Assembly: GCA_030272155.1 (NCBI GenBank) | Contig: CP126200.1 | Location: forward strand, 744,001-808,000 | Source of the DNA: Tetradesmus obliquus | Taxonomy: Eukaryota; Chlorophyta; Chlorophyceae; Sphaeropleales; Scenedesmaceae | Direction: 5' to 3' | DNA: 64,000 nucleotides | Part shown: positions 11,773 to 25,900 of the stretch, in pieces | Position numbering within the stretch: the stretch's first letter is position 1 | Layout of the letters: the number at the start of each line of letters is the position of its first letter | Program-made: the position numbers and the translations under genes | The notes under the pieces: model-generated | Database searches by the model: none | What the model was told of the DNA's origin: nothing | The model's input: the letters and a program-made list of their open reading frames with translations, nothing else

Positions 11773-13601
11773 TTGTCACAATTTTCTATTGTTCTATTTG
11801 TGCATGGCAGAGCGAGGCCTGTACGGCCCCAATGGTGCAGCTGGCCAAGGGAAGTAAGCAGGAAGTTTGCCGGACCTTTACTTTCGCCGGCTTTACGTAC
11901 ACGTTATCACCAGTACGTACTGTAATCAAATTGTCAAAGTTTCAGCGCTGTGGTGCTTGCATTGTACACCTCAGCAGGTTTCGGATGGGCGACCAGCTTG
12001 TGTGCCGGTGCGGCGTCTGCTGCACGCCGCAAAGGCCATTGTGTGCACAGTGATTTTAAAGCTACAGTTTCTATTTAATAAACGTCCGAGTCACTCGGGG
12101 GCACGAAACGTTGATGTCACCTAACAGTACTTGCAGCCTGCAGGTACTACCTGTAGTACAATGGCAACAGGGACAACCATCTCATCGCAGCCCTCTTCGT
12201 GGCGAAGGCAATACTACAGGAGCATCACATCAATTTCAGAGAGCCAAAAGCTTCGGCTGTACACTCCTGCCAGGTGTACCAGGCCAGTGAAAGGTCTCTG
12301 CCTGCTTACAAAGCTCAGGCTGGCCAGCCCATGGCCCCTGAGGGCTCCAGCTGTGGGGCCTGCAGCACATTTGCTGCGCGCCCACTACTCCATGCCACAT
12401 TTGTTAACGAACCCCCGATTGCAGCAACCAAGCAATTCAAGCAACCAAGTTGACATTGGCCGGCACGCTGCAACGGAACAGCAACATACCAACACACTTC
12501 CTGCAGCCGATGCTGTGTGCAGCAGACTCAGGAGACTCAAGGCATGCTGTGGGCACCAGTTGTGCCAGGAATAAACAACCACACTGCTTCCAGTGACCTG
12601 TGACATCATCTGTAATACAATAGAACTATGATATCAGTAATGTGTGCTATGCCATGTGCCTTCATGCAGTGCCACCAAAGCAGCTGGCACCTGCAGCATG
12701 TGCAGCAGGTGGCACATTAAACGGCCAGCAAATCAGACACCAGCAGAGGCAACAAGGAGTTCAAAGTAAAGATGGACAGTCTAGCATGACAAAAGCAAAG
12801 AGCACCTTCATGCAAAGCTCGGCCAGAAGACCCCCCGCCCTGGGTCCTACGGTGCCGTTCTTTGTGGTGGCACCCGTCAAACTGTAATGCAATTCCTGTG
12901 TGCAAGCACACCTGCTTGCTCCGCTAAGTGGCTGGCAAGCACGAGGCAGCTTACACAGCACGCACTGTATGTTGAAAACACCAGCACTTGATCCTCGGAA
13001 AGGCACATGAGCCCATCAGTGATGCACTTGATCCTCGGAAAGGCACATGAGCCCATCAGTGATGCAAGAGGCCATGCGCTGCAGCGCAGCTGCACATACG
13101 CCTCGCCGCAGCCCAAACCGGGGCGATATTGCTGTAACACTGCACTGCAACAGATGCAGCTTTGACACAAGCCATATAAATCCCCGCCACATTGCGCACT
13201 TCACCTCACTTGAGCAACGCTACCAACAAACACTCACAGCCACTTCCTGCAACTGGACACATACTCGACACGAACATGACACCCTCGCTCATGATACGCC
13301 GTGCAGCTGATGACAGCCACCCAACTTACTCGACTGTGTGGCGCCAACCTGTGCACACTGTTAGATCAAACTTGCGTGCAGCAGCGTCCCTGCAAGCGGC
13401 CGCCATGATGCAATTGCAGCAGCACCGTACTGCCGACTCCATATGCCCCTCACATGGTCCTGCTGTTCTCGCCAGAAAGATGGAAAGAATCAGCAGGCGG
13501 CGTCAACACACACGCCGTCACATGGCCGTCACATGGCCAACCCCCAGTGCTCTCAAGTTGAAAATACAACCACCAGCTGGTGGTGTACAGCACATGTGTC
13601 C
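11773..13601. other. Intergenic region between HYDEF 3' end and metallopeptidase 5' end
   Basis: Both neighbours run on the minus strand, so this should hold the HYDEF 3' UTR and the metallopeptidase promoter. A 39-40-bp tandem duplication (CTTGATCCTCGGAAAGGCAC...) sits at about 12987-13066. No exon with recognisable motifs was seen. Confidence 0.5.
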
Positions 13602-14671
13602 TCACATGTCCACGCCCCAGGGCTCCAGCACGCGCCGCATCGCCTCAGGGGCCTGCACCCAGCTCAAGAACAGCCCGTAGTTGGTCACCGGCACGCCTGC
13701 GGCAGCAGCAGCAGCAGCAGCAGCGGCAGCAGCAGGGGTGATGCTCTTGCAGGCACAAAAGTCCAATAAACAAGCACGGCGGAGCGGCTCTACAGCAACA
13801 CCGCACAGCAAGAGCGGATGTGACCAGGTAAGAGCCAGTGTTGCTGGCGCTGACCAAGCACGCCTATGCTCATGCTGATGACGGCAGTGCCAGTGAACAT
13901 CACATGCATGCAGAGCATAAGAGGACATGTGGAGCAGCACCGCCTGCCCTGTACCTGCATCCTCCATGTCAGCAGCGGCAAGCGTGATCCTCTTGCACGG
14001 TGCAAGTGATGCTGCTCTGCAGAAGCTATGGGGCTGTGTTGCTAGTGCTGACAAAGCAAGCCAATAAAGGGCACACACTGACGCAAGCACTGCTAGTGTG
14101 AAACATTAGCACGCTAAACAGAACAGCACAATAAAGAGAATGCAGCAGCCCTGTACCTGCATCTTCCATGTCAGCAATGCGTGCCCGCATCTTCTGCGCA
14201 TCGATCATGCAGCCGCCGCAGTGCAGCGCCAGCTTGAACTTAGGCTGAGCAGCACCGCTGCTGCTGCTGCTGCTGCCCTCCTCTGCTAGGTCTGGGTACT
14301 CCCTGCGCAAGCAGCAGCCCAACACAGCAGCAGCCGGGCAAATCAATACACGCTGATCAGCGTTCACCATAATGCGCACACAAAACGTCAAGCGCGTATG
14401 CACCAGCTAAACCCAGGATTCTCGAGCACAAATGCTGCAAAACACTACAGCCTTGCCGCTAGCTCTCATGCAGTGAGCTAGATCGTGAACCAGCCACTGG
14501 CAGCGCAGCCAGCTCACACATGTGCTGTAAAATGGCCCTGTGGCTTGCAACTGGCGGCAAAGCAGTGCAAGAAGAACTATAAATGCAGCTGCACAGCGGC
14601 CTCACCTGCCGAAGGCGTGCTCCAGCTGCAGACCCTTGCCACACAGCCGCTCCAGCTTCTGAGGAATCTGC

Positions 14672-14713
<42 letters not shown>

Positions 14714-16276
14714 GCATGTACATGTCAGTGGCTGCTAGTGGCCGGCTGCACGCTCAACATCCTTCCGTGATGGATGGCCTCAGCAGCCGCACACAGTACT
14801 GCCGGTGGATTACACCATTATACACAACACAACATTGGAAATATAGCGAATGCAAAGTCACCCTGAACCAAAAAGCACCCACCTGCACGATGCGGATGTC
14901 GTTGCGTCATTTGCAGCGCAGTGGTGTGTGTTGTGCAAAGCCAATGCACATGTTTACAAAATCTATCGCATGATCATCGCACCTGCACCATGCCGATGTC
15001 GTTGCAGTGGTCTGTGATGCGGTTGTGGTTGCAGGCCTCCGCAATCAGCACACGGTCGCCCGGCACCAGCTGCTGCAGCGCCTTGATGCCCTGCAGGCGG
15101 CAGCAGCAGCAGCAGCAGCAGCGGCAGTGGCAAAGCACACATGTTGGTGTCAGTTGTTTGTTGGGCATATTCTGCACCCGGTCGCCCGGCACCAGCTGCT
15201 GCAGCGCCTTGATGCCCTGCACGCGGCAGCAGCAGCGGCAGCGGCAAAGGATGCAGGCGGGCAGTGTTGATCATCTGCTGAGGTAGTTTCAAGCATGCAG
15301 TGAGGATGCACGGGATAACCTGGGGCTGCACATTTGACAGCCCCTGTCAGACAAAGTTGCGTCATAGGGCTGACAAAGTTGCGTCCAGGTTGATGCACAG
15401 CGCAGGGTTTCTGCAAAAGCAGCCAGCACTGCGCAGGTCATTGGCACGGAGCAGCCCCATTGCCCAGCCTCCAAAGCTAAAGCAGGCCAGCCAGTGCTGG
15501 CCTCACCTCCACAAACAGCGGCAGTGTGCCTCCAGACTGCCTATGGATCATGGCAATGCTGAAAGTGCGTTGTGAGCAGCCTCGCTGTACCACCCCTACC
15601 CTGAACAGCCAGCTGGTGCTGCTTCACTCACCTCCACGAGCAGCGGCAGCTGGCCGCCTGTGGATCATGGCAATACTGATCATGGGTTGTGAGCAGCCTC
15701 AATGCGCATCCCCATGATTCCAGAGACATAAACATTGAGCTCACCTCCACAAACAGCGGCAGCTTGCCGCCCGACTGCCTGTGGATCATGGCAATGCTGA
15801 AGGTGGTGATGGGCAGCAATGGGCGGCCCGACGCATCCAGCGTCCAGGGGTGCACGATGTCCATGGCCTGGCAAAGCAGCAGCAGCAGCAGCAGCAGCAG
15901 GGCGGCGGCAGCGGGTGTGCCGTTTCAAACTGAAAACATTACTGGATGTGTTACAAGCTGCGATGGACAGCAGCAGGACATGACAGCACAAACCTCATCA
16001 GCGCAATCAGGGTGCAGACAGCAACATACAAGGGCGCCACAGGCCTCCGCCTCACCTGGGAGTTTTTGACCAGCAGATTGTGATCCTAAACTTTAAACTA
16101 TCAAGCAGCGAGATGCAGCACATGCAGCTGCAGCACATGTCACACACCTGTGAATCTGTGACCAGCAGCTTGGGCCCGTCAGCCTGCAGCAGCGGCTGCA
16201 GTGCGCGCATGAAGCGCTGCCGCTCACGCTCTACAGCGGACGCGTCGCTGCTGCGCGCTGCCGCAAGGTCCATCCT

Positions 16277-16328
<52 letters not shown>

Positions 16329-19300
16329 AAGCAGTAGCAGACGGCCTTACTGAACGGCACGCCAAATGACACACAAACAGGATCACAGGCACACCGCACC
16401 CACACAGTGACATGCTGCCGCACCTGTATGTTGTAGTGATGGCCTAGTAGTGCATGGCCTCCTCCTGAACAGCAGTTTACATGACATGCAGCAAGATATC
16501 ATGCACACCACAGCAACACAGTGAAACACACTGCCGCACCTGTACGCAGTAGTGGTGGTCCAGTAGCGTATGGCCTCCTCCTGAACAAGCGCTTGGCAAT
16601 ATGGCTGCCAGGGAGATCTCAAAGATTTTCAAATCAAAGTACATCTGCTACACTGTTATGTAGGGTGTTAAATGTGATGTAATGGCAGAGCCGCGCCGCA
16701 CCTGTATGCCGTGGTGGTGGCCCAGTAGCGTATGGCCTCCTCCTGAACAAGCGCCTGCGGCCGCAGCAGCCGCATGCTGGGCGTTTCAGCATCCATGGGA
16801 ATGTTGAGGAACACTGAAGCCTCGGGCGTCAGCGCCCAGTCTGGCAGGCTGCGCGTTGCTGGGCGCTTGCGGCTGCGCGTGACGCCGTCCTGCGATGCGG
16901 TGTGATGTGGAAGGTGCGGACAGGGTGCAGGTTGAAGTGGAGATGGCAAAGAGAGAGCACAGAGTCTGCGGGGGTTGCACTGCAGCCCTTCCTGCAAGCA
17001 GCAGTCTAATTAGAGGGTGGGCCGCATGCTGGGCGTCTCCGCGTCCATGGGGATGTTGAGGAAGACTGAAGCTTCAGGGGTCAGCGCCCAGTCTGGCAGG
17101 CTGCGCGTGGCGGGGCGCTTGCGGCTGCGCGTGACACCATCCTGCAAGTGCCACAGCAAGCAAGGGACATACAAGGTGAGAAAAGGTTTAACAGGTATAC
17201 ATGGGGACTGCAGTGCAGTCTTTCCTGCAGGCGTTGGTTGGCCAGGGCTGCTAAGGTAAGAGATCAATGAGCGCTGCAGTGTGCACCCAAGCCAAGTCTA
17301 GGCAGTGGCAAACGTGGTCCTCCGCATAGCACAGTAACACGTAGGCCTGACATGCCATGCAACACAGCAGCTGCTGGACAAGGGCAGCAGCCTGGCAGCA
17401 GCAGCTGCCTCACCTGCAGGAATGACGCCACGCGGCCTGGCACGTCTGCTGCTGCATCGTGCAGGTCCAGCGTCAGGCTCAGCTGCCCTCCAGACGGGTC
17501 CAGCACCCCCTGTGGATCCATGCACAGCAGACAAGGCACAATGGTAAGCATATAACTATGACAGAAAGATACAGCAGGTGGGATGCATAGTGAGGCTCAG
17601 CTGCCCACCAGAGGCGTCCAGCACCCCCTGTGGTCCACAACGAGAGGCAGCGCAGCGCAGTATCAATCTGCCATGCAGACGCCCATTTTAACATGATGCT
17701 GATTGCCTGTGCGTTGAGATGCAACAGATATGATTGCACACTGGGCTGCACAATGCACCACATAACAGGTGGTCAGGTGCCCTGCGGCAGCTACCCACCG
17801 GGGTTGCTGGCAGCAGGGCCTGCATGTCAGGGCTAGCATGTGCAAACATGACGAATGCCTGCCAGTCAGCTGCGGTGCAGGTGATGCTGGCTGCGTTGCG
17901 CCAACCAGCACAATTACATAATGCCTTGCTGTTACTAACAAATGCTCCTCCTGCCCACCCACCTGGACAGCCCGCACCAAGGCCTGTGTGTCAGGCCCCG
18001 GCCTGCACCCCTTCAGGTTGAGCAGCAGCAGCGGCACCACCCCGTAGTGGCCCGCATCCTGCAGCACGCCCTGCTCCCACTTCAAACTTTCCTGCAAGTG
18101 CCGCTGCAGCGCCTCACTGCTGCTGCTGCTTTCCTGCAAGCTTTCCTGCAAGCCAGCGCCGCGAAGCAGCGCCTGCTGCCGCTGCACATCGACCACCACG
18201 ACGCTCACGTCGCACTCTTTCAGTGCTGAGAGTGTTTTGCGGCGCTTCTTTTCGCCGAGCTGGCCTGCCTCGTCTATGCCTGCTGTGTCGAAGAGCTTGA
18301 CCGGGCCCAGCTCGTGCAGCTCCATGAGCGACACCTTGACGTCTGCAGCTCAACAGCAGCGCAGAAGGGTTTAGGGGTGCACAGGGGTTAGGGTTTAAGG
18401 CAGACATGTTTGGGGGGCTTTGATTGCAGAGGCGCCAGGTTGCATTGCAGAGGCAACAGGTGCCTGCTGTGTCGAAGAGCTTGACCGGGCCCAGCTCGTG
18501 CAGCTCCATGAGCGACACCTTGACATCTGCAGCAGAGGTAGATGGTGGCAGTCACAAGGGACGCTTTGTGGCTTACAGGGCTTGCTCTTACATGCACAGC
18601 TGGTAAAGCATCATCACGTACTCCACCAGGTCACGCTCATGTTTGAGCCTTTGCCTGGTGGCGCCGCAGTACACAAACAGCACACCCACGCACCCGGGTG
18701 CTTGGTGCGGCGTCCGCCACCACACAACAAAAGAACCACACCACACAGCAACCCAACCTGCGGTGGTGCCTGGCGTGGCGTCCACGATGCTGGTCTCCTG
18801 GCACATCAATGGAAGATCTGGGATGCTGCTTTGGCCTGCTTGCATGCAACTGATGCGATTTCTATGTCAACAGCATGCACACCTACACCTCCACATGCAT
18901 TCTCGCTGTCAAACATAAACATACCTGCAGTGGTGCCTGGCGTGGCGTCCACGATGCTTGTCTCCTGGCGCGTGATCGCGTTCATGAGCGTCGACTTGCC
19001 CGCATTCATCACACCAAACACGCCAATGTTGATGCGGGGCACGTCGCTGCCTTTCCCGGGGCCGGGAGGCAGTGCGGCGTCTGCTGCTGCTGCTGCTGCT
19101 GCTGCTGGCTGTGCTGCTGCTGAGCTGTAGGTGCGTGCAGAGGTGTGGTAGCTGCGGGCGGCTGCAGCAAGACAAGGGAGATGCGGGGTTGGGAGGTGGG
19201 TGGAGGGCAGGGCAGCAAGACAGAACATAGCGGTGGAGTGAAACGCCAACATGCATGGCTTGATGTTGTGCACTTGTAGCAGTGGGACCGCCAGGTGTAG

Positions 19301-22300
19301 CATGCATGACGCTGGCGGGCTGGCAGGCTGCTGCGTGCCTGATGCTGGGCGGCTAGATCATGCAGGAAGTGCGAACCGTAAAAGTACACGCTGCCGTTCA
19401 TTCTGCAAAGCCTCGCGTTGTACTAGCACCTTCCTCCCAAGCAGCTGTGCTGTATGTGCATACGCCTTGACGGCTTCTATGCAAGCACCTGGCATGCACG
19501 CCCCAAACCTGTTGGCACAAGTTTTGCACATACTCGGGAAATCTGCTCCATCGGGCAGAGAAAGAGGGCTATCTGTTACATAAGCTGCTGCAGACAGAAG
19601 CTGCTGCAGACGCCACCGAGAATAAATGGCACAACGCAATTTCATGCACTGTTGTTTGTGCCACTGCTGTTTGTGCCACTGCAACAGAGGGCTGCGCTCA
19701 CACCAACAGTGCCTGGAACAGGCGCATGCCAGTGCACCACACAATCCGACCCATAAACCTGGCAGGAAGTCAAGGGTTGTGTGGAACAGTGGGCAACCAC
19801 AACACAGCACAAACAAGAAAAAACCCACAATGCTGCATCCTGCAAAAGACATGCTGCACATGTTACTTGCAATAAGCTCGGCCAGCAACCTCCTATTGAA
19901 AGAAAGACTTGGCCCCTGTCCTGCACTGCAACACTGAAGCCGACGCCAATGCCCACACCTGCCCTTCTGAATCGAGTTGATGCTGCAGGCGATATCAAAG
20001 TAGGGTGATGCCTGCCAAACGTACCCCATGACACCAAAGCATGGCCAGATTGTCAACAACTATAATGAGCAGCTGATTAGGCGAGCCACATGCAGTGCCG
20101 GCCATGCTGGCTGCTTGGGCCACGCACAAAGCAGCAAACAAGATAATGTGCTTGCCGCACAGGTTGGTTGCAGCTGGTCCTGAAGTGCTGCCACACCCGC
20201 ACACACTTGCCATAACTCAACCACTGTGGCAGTGAATGCTCTCTGTCAAAGTGCTGTCGACTGATGCTGCTTGCGCATCTGCATGCCCGAGGTGAGCACA
20301 GGGCCTGCGCCAGCTGCAGTGCGCAGCAAAGCAAATCGGCGCCACCACCGCAACAAATCAACGCCTGGAAAAGCCACTCACAGATGTGAGAGGGCGCACA
20401 GAAGCCATGAGCAGTAGCGTGCCACGGCAATGTCAATCCCCCCACAAACACAGCCATGCCCCTTCTCAACACAGCGCAGCTCAGCGTCTCAGCGGTACAA
20501 CACCTCAACTTCATCAGGAGGTGAAGCTTACACTGCAAAACGCTCCCCACTCCACTCATCACCACGGGAGCTGTCTGTTCTTCAGTGTGGGCAAAATTAA
20601 ACAAGAGCAGGCGACTCACGCACATGAGCCCGCCCCCGCCACGCGCGTCTGCTGCAGCGCCCGCACGTCCACGCCAGCCACTGCTCACAGCCATAACCCA
20701 TGCGCCATGCGCCACAAATCACGCCTCAGCTCGACACCCAACGCAACACCCTGAACGCCTGCACCACTGCCTCCATGAGCCGCATAACTAGTGGTGCAAA
20801 GCGAGCTCATCAGTCAAACTGCTGCCACTCCGGCTGCTGGCTCACGCACCTGAGCCAGCGCCAGCCGACTGCGCCTGCTGCAGCGCCCGCACACCCACAC
20901 CAGCCACAGCCATGGCGCAATGCTCACCCACAGCTGGCATCACCTCAACGTGACAAGAACTGCATGCACGTGGTGCAAACTGCAACCCTGGTGATACACG
21001 CGCAGCTGCGTGTGTCCCCAGTCGGCTAGGGCTAAGGCTGCCACTCCGGCTGCTGGCTCACGCACCTGAGCCAGCGCCCGCCACGCCAGCCGACTGTGCC
21101 TGCTGCAGCGCCCGCACGTCCACGCCAGCCACCGGGGCCAGGAAGTTGGGCGGGTCTCCCCAGGCGCCCTGGCGCAGGCGCTTGCCGATCATGGACACGC
21201 GCGCGTTGAGGCACTTGCGGCACTCCTCCGCTGTGTCGGTGATGCAGGGCTTGCCCTCGTACAGCTGGTAGTGCTCGCGGTACCTGCATCAGAGAAGAAG
21301 CATAGAATGTTGTGGTACAATGAAGGGGGTTTAGGCAACTTCTCCGCTGTGTCGGTGATGCAGGGCTTGTCCTCGTACAGCTGATGGTGCTCGCGGTGCC
21401 TGCAGCCGCAACGAACAAGAGTAGGGTTTTGTGTATAATGGAAGGCGGTTGAGAAACTGTTCAGTTGTGTCGGTGATGCACGGCTTGCCCTCGTACAGCT
21501 GGTAGTGCTCGCGATACCTGCGGCAGAGCACGGAGCAAGGGTTTTGTGTGAAGGGAAGGGGTTTCAGTCATTCTGCTGTGTCGGTGATGCAGGGCTTGTC
21601 CTCGTACAGTTGGTAGTGCTCGCGGTACCTGCAGCCGCAACGAACAAGAGTAGGGTTGTGTGTGTAAAATCAAGGCGATTTAGGAAGTGTTCAGTTGTCT
21701 TGGAGATGCACGGCTTGCCCTCGTACAGCTGGTAGTGCTTGTGGTACCTGCAGCAAGTGGTGGAGGGATATTCAGCCCCAACATCCAACAAACCTGCGCT
21801 GCAACATATCACTGCAGGTATAAAGATGCACGCGAGCGTCAAACACTGTTGCAGCTCCACCTACCACAATGATGCACATAGCACACATGGCCAAGTAGTA
21901 CCGCACGCACTTGGTGGGTGTGAGGATGAGCATGAGCACGTCAAACGACAGAGCATGCAAGCACATCAACAGCCCGTTGCGCCGCTTGCCGTCCTTCACC
22001 AACACAGGCTTACTTGTGGCCTGCAGCTTTTACTCACTTGGTGGGTGTGAGGATGGGCATGAGCACGTTGCAGCCGCGCCGCAGCGCAATCTCCCGCCCG
22101 TTAGGCTCTATCGCCTGCAGTGCCGTTGTGGCGCTGATGTTGGCTGAACCCACCACAATGCGAGCCAGGCTGTTCATGCGCGTGGTGAGGTCAAACATGG
22201 CCTTCATGTGCGACTTCTTGTCAACGTGCCCAAACATGGACTCCCACATGTCCGCCACAGGCGTGCCGGCCTCTGTAGGATAAAGCAGCAGCAGCAGGAG

Positions 22301-22950
22301 CAGCAGCCAAGGGTTGTGTGACGACAGACGCGTGAGCGTGCGATGGTTTGCGGGCCATGCATGCGTGTGCGCACCTGCAGGCAGAACTTCACAAGGCCAG
22401 ACCAATTTCGTTCATGATGTTGCTGATGGTTACGCGCTGCGCACCTGTGATGTATGGTCCCATGCCGATCATGTTGGCGTTCAGCTCCTTGAAGAAACAG
22501 TGCATATGCGTATGGTGTGTTTGGACATGACCCTGGTACCCCCACCGCCACCAAACCCCAGGGACACCTCCCAGCGCCAGCATCTGTGCAAAACTGTACA
22601 AGAAAAACCACGCCAGGCTTACCAACTCCGCCGACAAATGTCAGAATCCGCTGACGCATGTCATAAATGACGTTCCAGCCACGCACCTGTGATGTACGGC
22701 CCCATGCCGATCATGTTGGCGTTCATCTCCTTGAAGAAGCGGATGTCGCCCGCCAGGTCGCGCAGCGTCTGGCCAGGCAGGCCCACCATGACGCCAGTGC
22801 CCACCTGCACAGCAGCAGCAGCAGCAGCAGCAGGGACCACATGAGACATGTTCGCATCGCTGCTAGCTCAGCCGTAGTGCGGCTACACTGACTCAAAGGT
22901 AGCACCAAGTGCGGCCAGGCAGGCCCACCATGACGCCAGTGCCCACCTGC

Positions 22951-22991
<41 letters not shown>

Positions 22992-25900
22992 GACCACATG
23001 AGACATGTTCGCATCGCTGCTAGCTCAGCCGTAGTGCGGCTACACTGACTCAAAGGTAGCACCAAGTGCGGCCAGGCAGGCCCACCATGACGCCAGTGCC
23101 CACCTGCACAGCAGCAGCAGCAGCAGCAGGGACCACCTAAGACATGTTCACATTGTTGCTGGATCAGCCATAGTGAGGCTACACTGACAAAGGTAGCGCC
23201 AAGTGGCGGCCAGGCAGGCCCACCATGACGCCCACCTGCACAGCCGCAGCAGCAGCAGCAGTGCCAGGATCACAATAAGACGTGCGAGCAAGCTCAGCAC
23301 TGCTGCTTGCAAGACTGCAGTTGCAACAAAGTAACAGCAACCGACTGCAATGTTAACAGCTTGCAGAGCAAATAAGCATCCTAAAGGCAAACGCGTCGAC
23401 CACTGCGCCATCACCGCTTACACTTGTGAGCAGGGCAAGACAAACTCACATTCCTTGCAGTGGACAGAATTTTACCAAGGCAACCATCAGCAATGCAGAA
23501 AGCAAAAAAGCACCCTGATTCTAGTCAATCGCCTTAACCACTCCGCCATCACCGCCACCGTGCTAGCGGTTTGCGCCACTCTGTAATAGAATATATTTCA
23601 TGCCTTCACTTTGCGGTGAACAGGATTTGAACCTGTGCGGGAACTCCCAATTGATGTCAAGCAGGTGCTGCTGCTGTATGAGCACTACACCACAGAAACA
23701 TCGCAAAAAAGAACCCCAAAGTCAGTTCCCCACACCGCGGCCGGTGGGGGAGACCGCCTCCGTGTAACAAATGCAATGCAATGCAATGCCGCGGCCAGCG
23801 ACAGCAACTAGTAGCACAGGTGGCATAACACATCACATTGGCAATACCACTGTTGCGCTGCTTACACTCAACAGCACAGGACACAAGGCGGATTACATGG
23901 GAGGGGAGCAGCCGCCGCCCGCCACCAGCCCCACCTTCCTGACATTCACACTCAATGACACAAAATAACACAGCAAAGTAACAGCCCACCATGTATCCAA
24001 TCTTCTTGAGGCTGTTGAGGCAGTCCACGCGGCGCTGCCAGCTCATCGCGTCCGGGTGCAGCGCCGCCGGCAGCCAAAACCCCATGCTTGGTGAAGGACC
24101 ACAATAAAAGTACCTTCATAACACATAAGAGTTACAGCCCACCATGTATCCAATCTTTTTGAGGCTGTTGAGGCAGTCCACGCGGCGCTGCCAGCTCATC
24201 GCGTCCGGGTGCAGCGCCGCGTACAGCTCAGGGTTGCTGCTCTCAATGCGCAGCAGGTAGCGCCGCGCGCCCGCATCATACAGCTCCTGCAGCATGACAA
24301 ACCCATGTACGTGTTGTTTGATATTGAATTGGATGCTGCTTTTGAAATTTTCAATGTGCAGCAGGTAACGCTGCGCGCCCGCATCCTGCAGCTGCTACAG
24401 CATGTCACGGTAATATACCGTTCAGTCTAAAGATTTGAGAGCGCGGTTCTCAATACGCAGCAGGTAACACTGCGCACCAAGAATACATGTGACAGCAGGA
24501 ACCAGAAGAACAATGCAGCACAATTTGCCCTGCCCTGCATGTAGCAGCCAGTGGTGCGTTATGCCGCTGCTGCGCACCTGGTAGCTCCTCAGGCAGCTCC
24601 CCGACTGACAGCGCTGAGCACTGCACACCAGCCCTTTATATACACAATCACAGCACATTGTTGAACCTGCCGCTGCTGCGCACCTGGTAGTGCTCCTCAG
24701 GCAGCTCCCCCACTGACAGCGCCACGCGCAGCCCCAGCTCGCCAGCATCAGCAGGAGGAGGCGCCTGCAGGGTAGCAGCCAGCACAGCACAGCAGCATTT
24801 GAAACATATGACGCAGCCCTTGCACTCATAAACACAGCCCTTGCCAGCAAGTGATGCAGCCCCAGCTCGCCAGCGTCAGCAGGAGGAGGCGCCTGCAAAG
24901 GCAGCAGCCAGCACAGCACAGCAGCATTTGAAACATATGACGCAGCCCTTGCACTCATACACACAGCCCTTGCCAGCAAGTGATGCAGCCCCAGCTCGCC
25001 AGCGTCAGCAGGAGGGCGTCACCAGGAGGGCGTCAGCAGGAGGAGGCGCCTGCAGGGGCAGCAGCAGCACAGACGGCAGCCACAGGGCCTGGTGTAGTTA
25101 ACAGACAGAGGCCGAGGAAGCGTGTGCCAGCATCAAGAGCGGTCGCACGATGCACCTGTGGGCGAGCGAAGATACCACAAACGGGCACGCCTCCCACGCA
25201 CGCAGCAGCAGGCATAATGCGCAACATAAGCCGATCACTTGTGCACCTCAACATCAACATTAACGCTGACAACACCCCTGGAATATCCCCAAAACCGCAC
25301 CTTGGGGTCCAGCCCGCGCTGGGTCATGTCCAGCTCCAGTGTTTCCTGGTGCACACGCGCCACCAGCTCCTTCAGGTAGGCCAAGCGCTGAGGGGTGGGA
25401 AGCTCACCTGCACAGCGCCAGCCACATGAAACATGTATACACAAGCATTAGTTGTCTGGAGTAGCAGCAGTGTGATGCATCTGCCACATAGGCTTGAGGT
25501 AGGCCAGGCGCTGCGGGGTGGGCAGCTTGCCCACAGTAGCCAGACGCGCAACACAGGCCCTTCAACAACAGCATTGTAATCAGCAGCAGCGCAATGCATA
25601 TGCGGGATACCAGCTCCTTCAGGTGCGCCAGCCGCTGAGGCTTGGGCAGCTTGACTGCAGCCAGTGATGTGAAAAGGTTGCGGGTGGGGCATTGCAGTGT
25701 CAAGCATGTGTTTTAGCAGAGTGCATGCAAGCAGACGCACGACCCACCATACATTAAGCTGGCGGTATGCAATGTCCATGAGTGTATTGACTGAGAGTTG
25801 ACGCATGCGGCCTCAGCCACTCACCCGACTGCAGCATGAGTGTGCCCATGCGGTTTTCAAAAGCCCACTTGGCCACTTCTACAACTTCATCGATGGGGAT

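Noticed and set aside
11940..12010. Possible 5S rRNA fragment (GGATGGGCGACCAGC)
   Set aside because: Only a short resemblance to the 3' part of 5S rRNA; no internal promoter boxes or complementary 5' strand were found.
11394..12053. 219-codon plus-strand ORF with poly-Ala
   Set aside because: It is the reverse of the metallopeptidase exon 1 with its poly-Q tract; no family motif on this strand.
17014..17141. Additional genuine HYDEF exon
   Set aside because: It repeats the first two-thirds of exon 14 and has no donor; including it would duplicate the conserved segment and break phase.
19358..20059. 233-codon minus-strand ORF in the HYDEF intron between exons 10 and 11
   Set aside because: Exons 10 and 11 join directly in phase to give the HydE-HydF linker; the ORF shows no HydEF motif.
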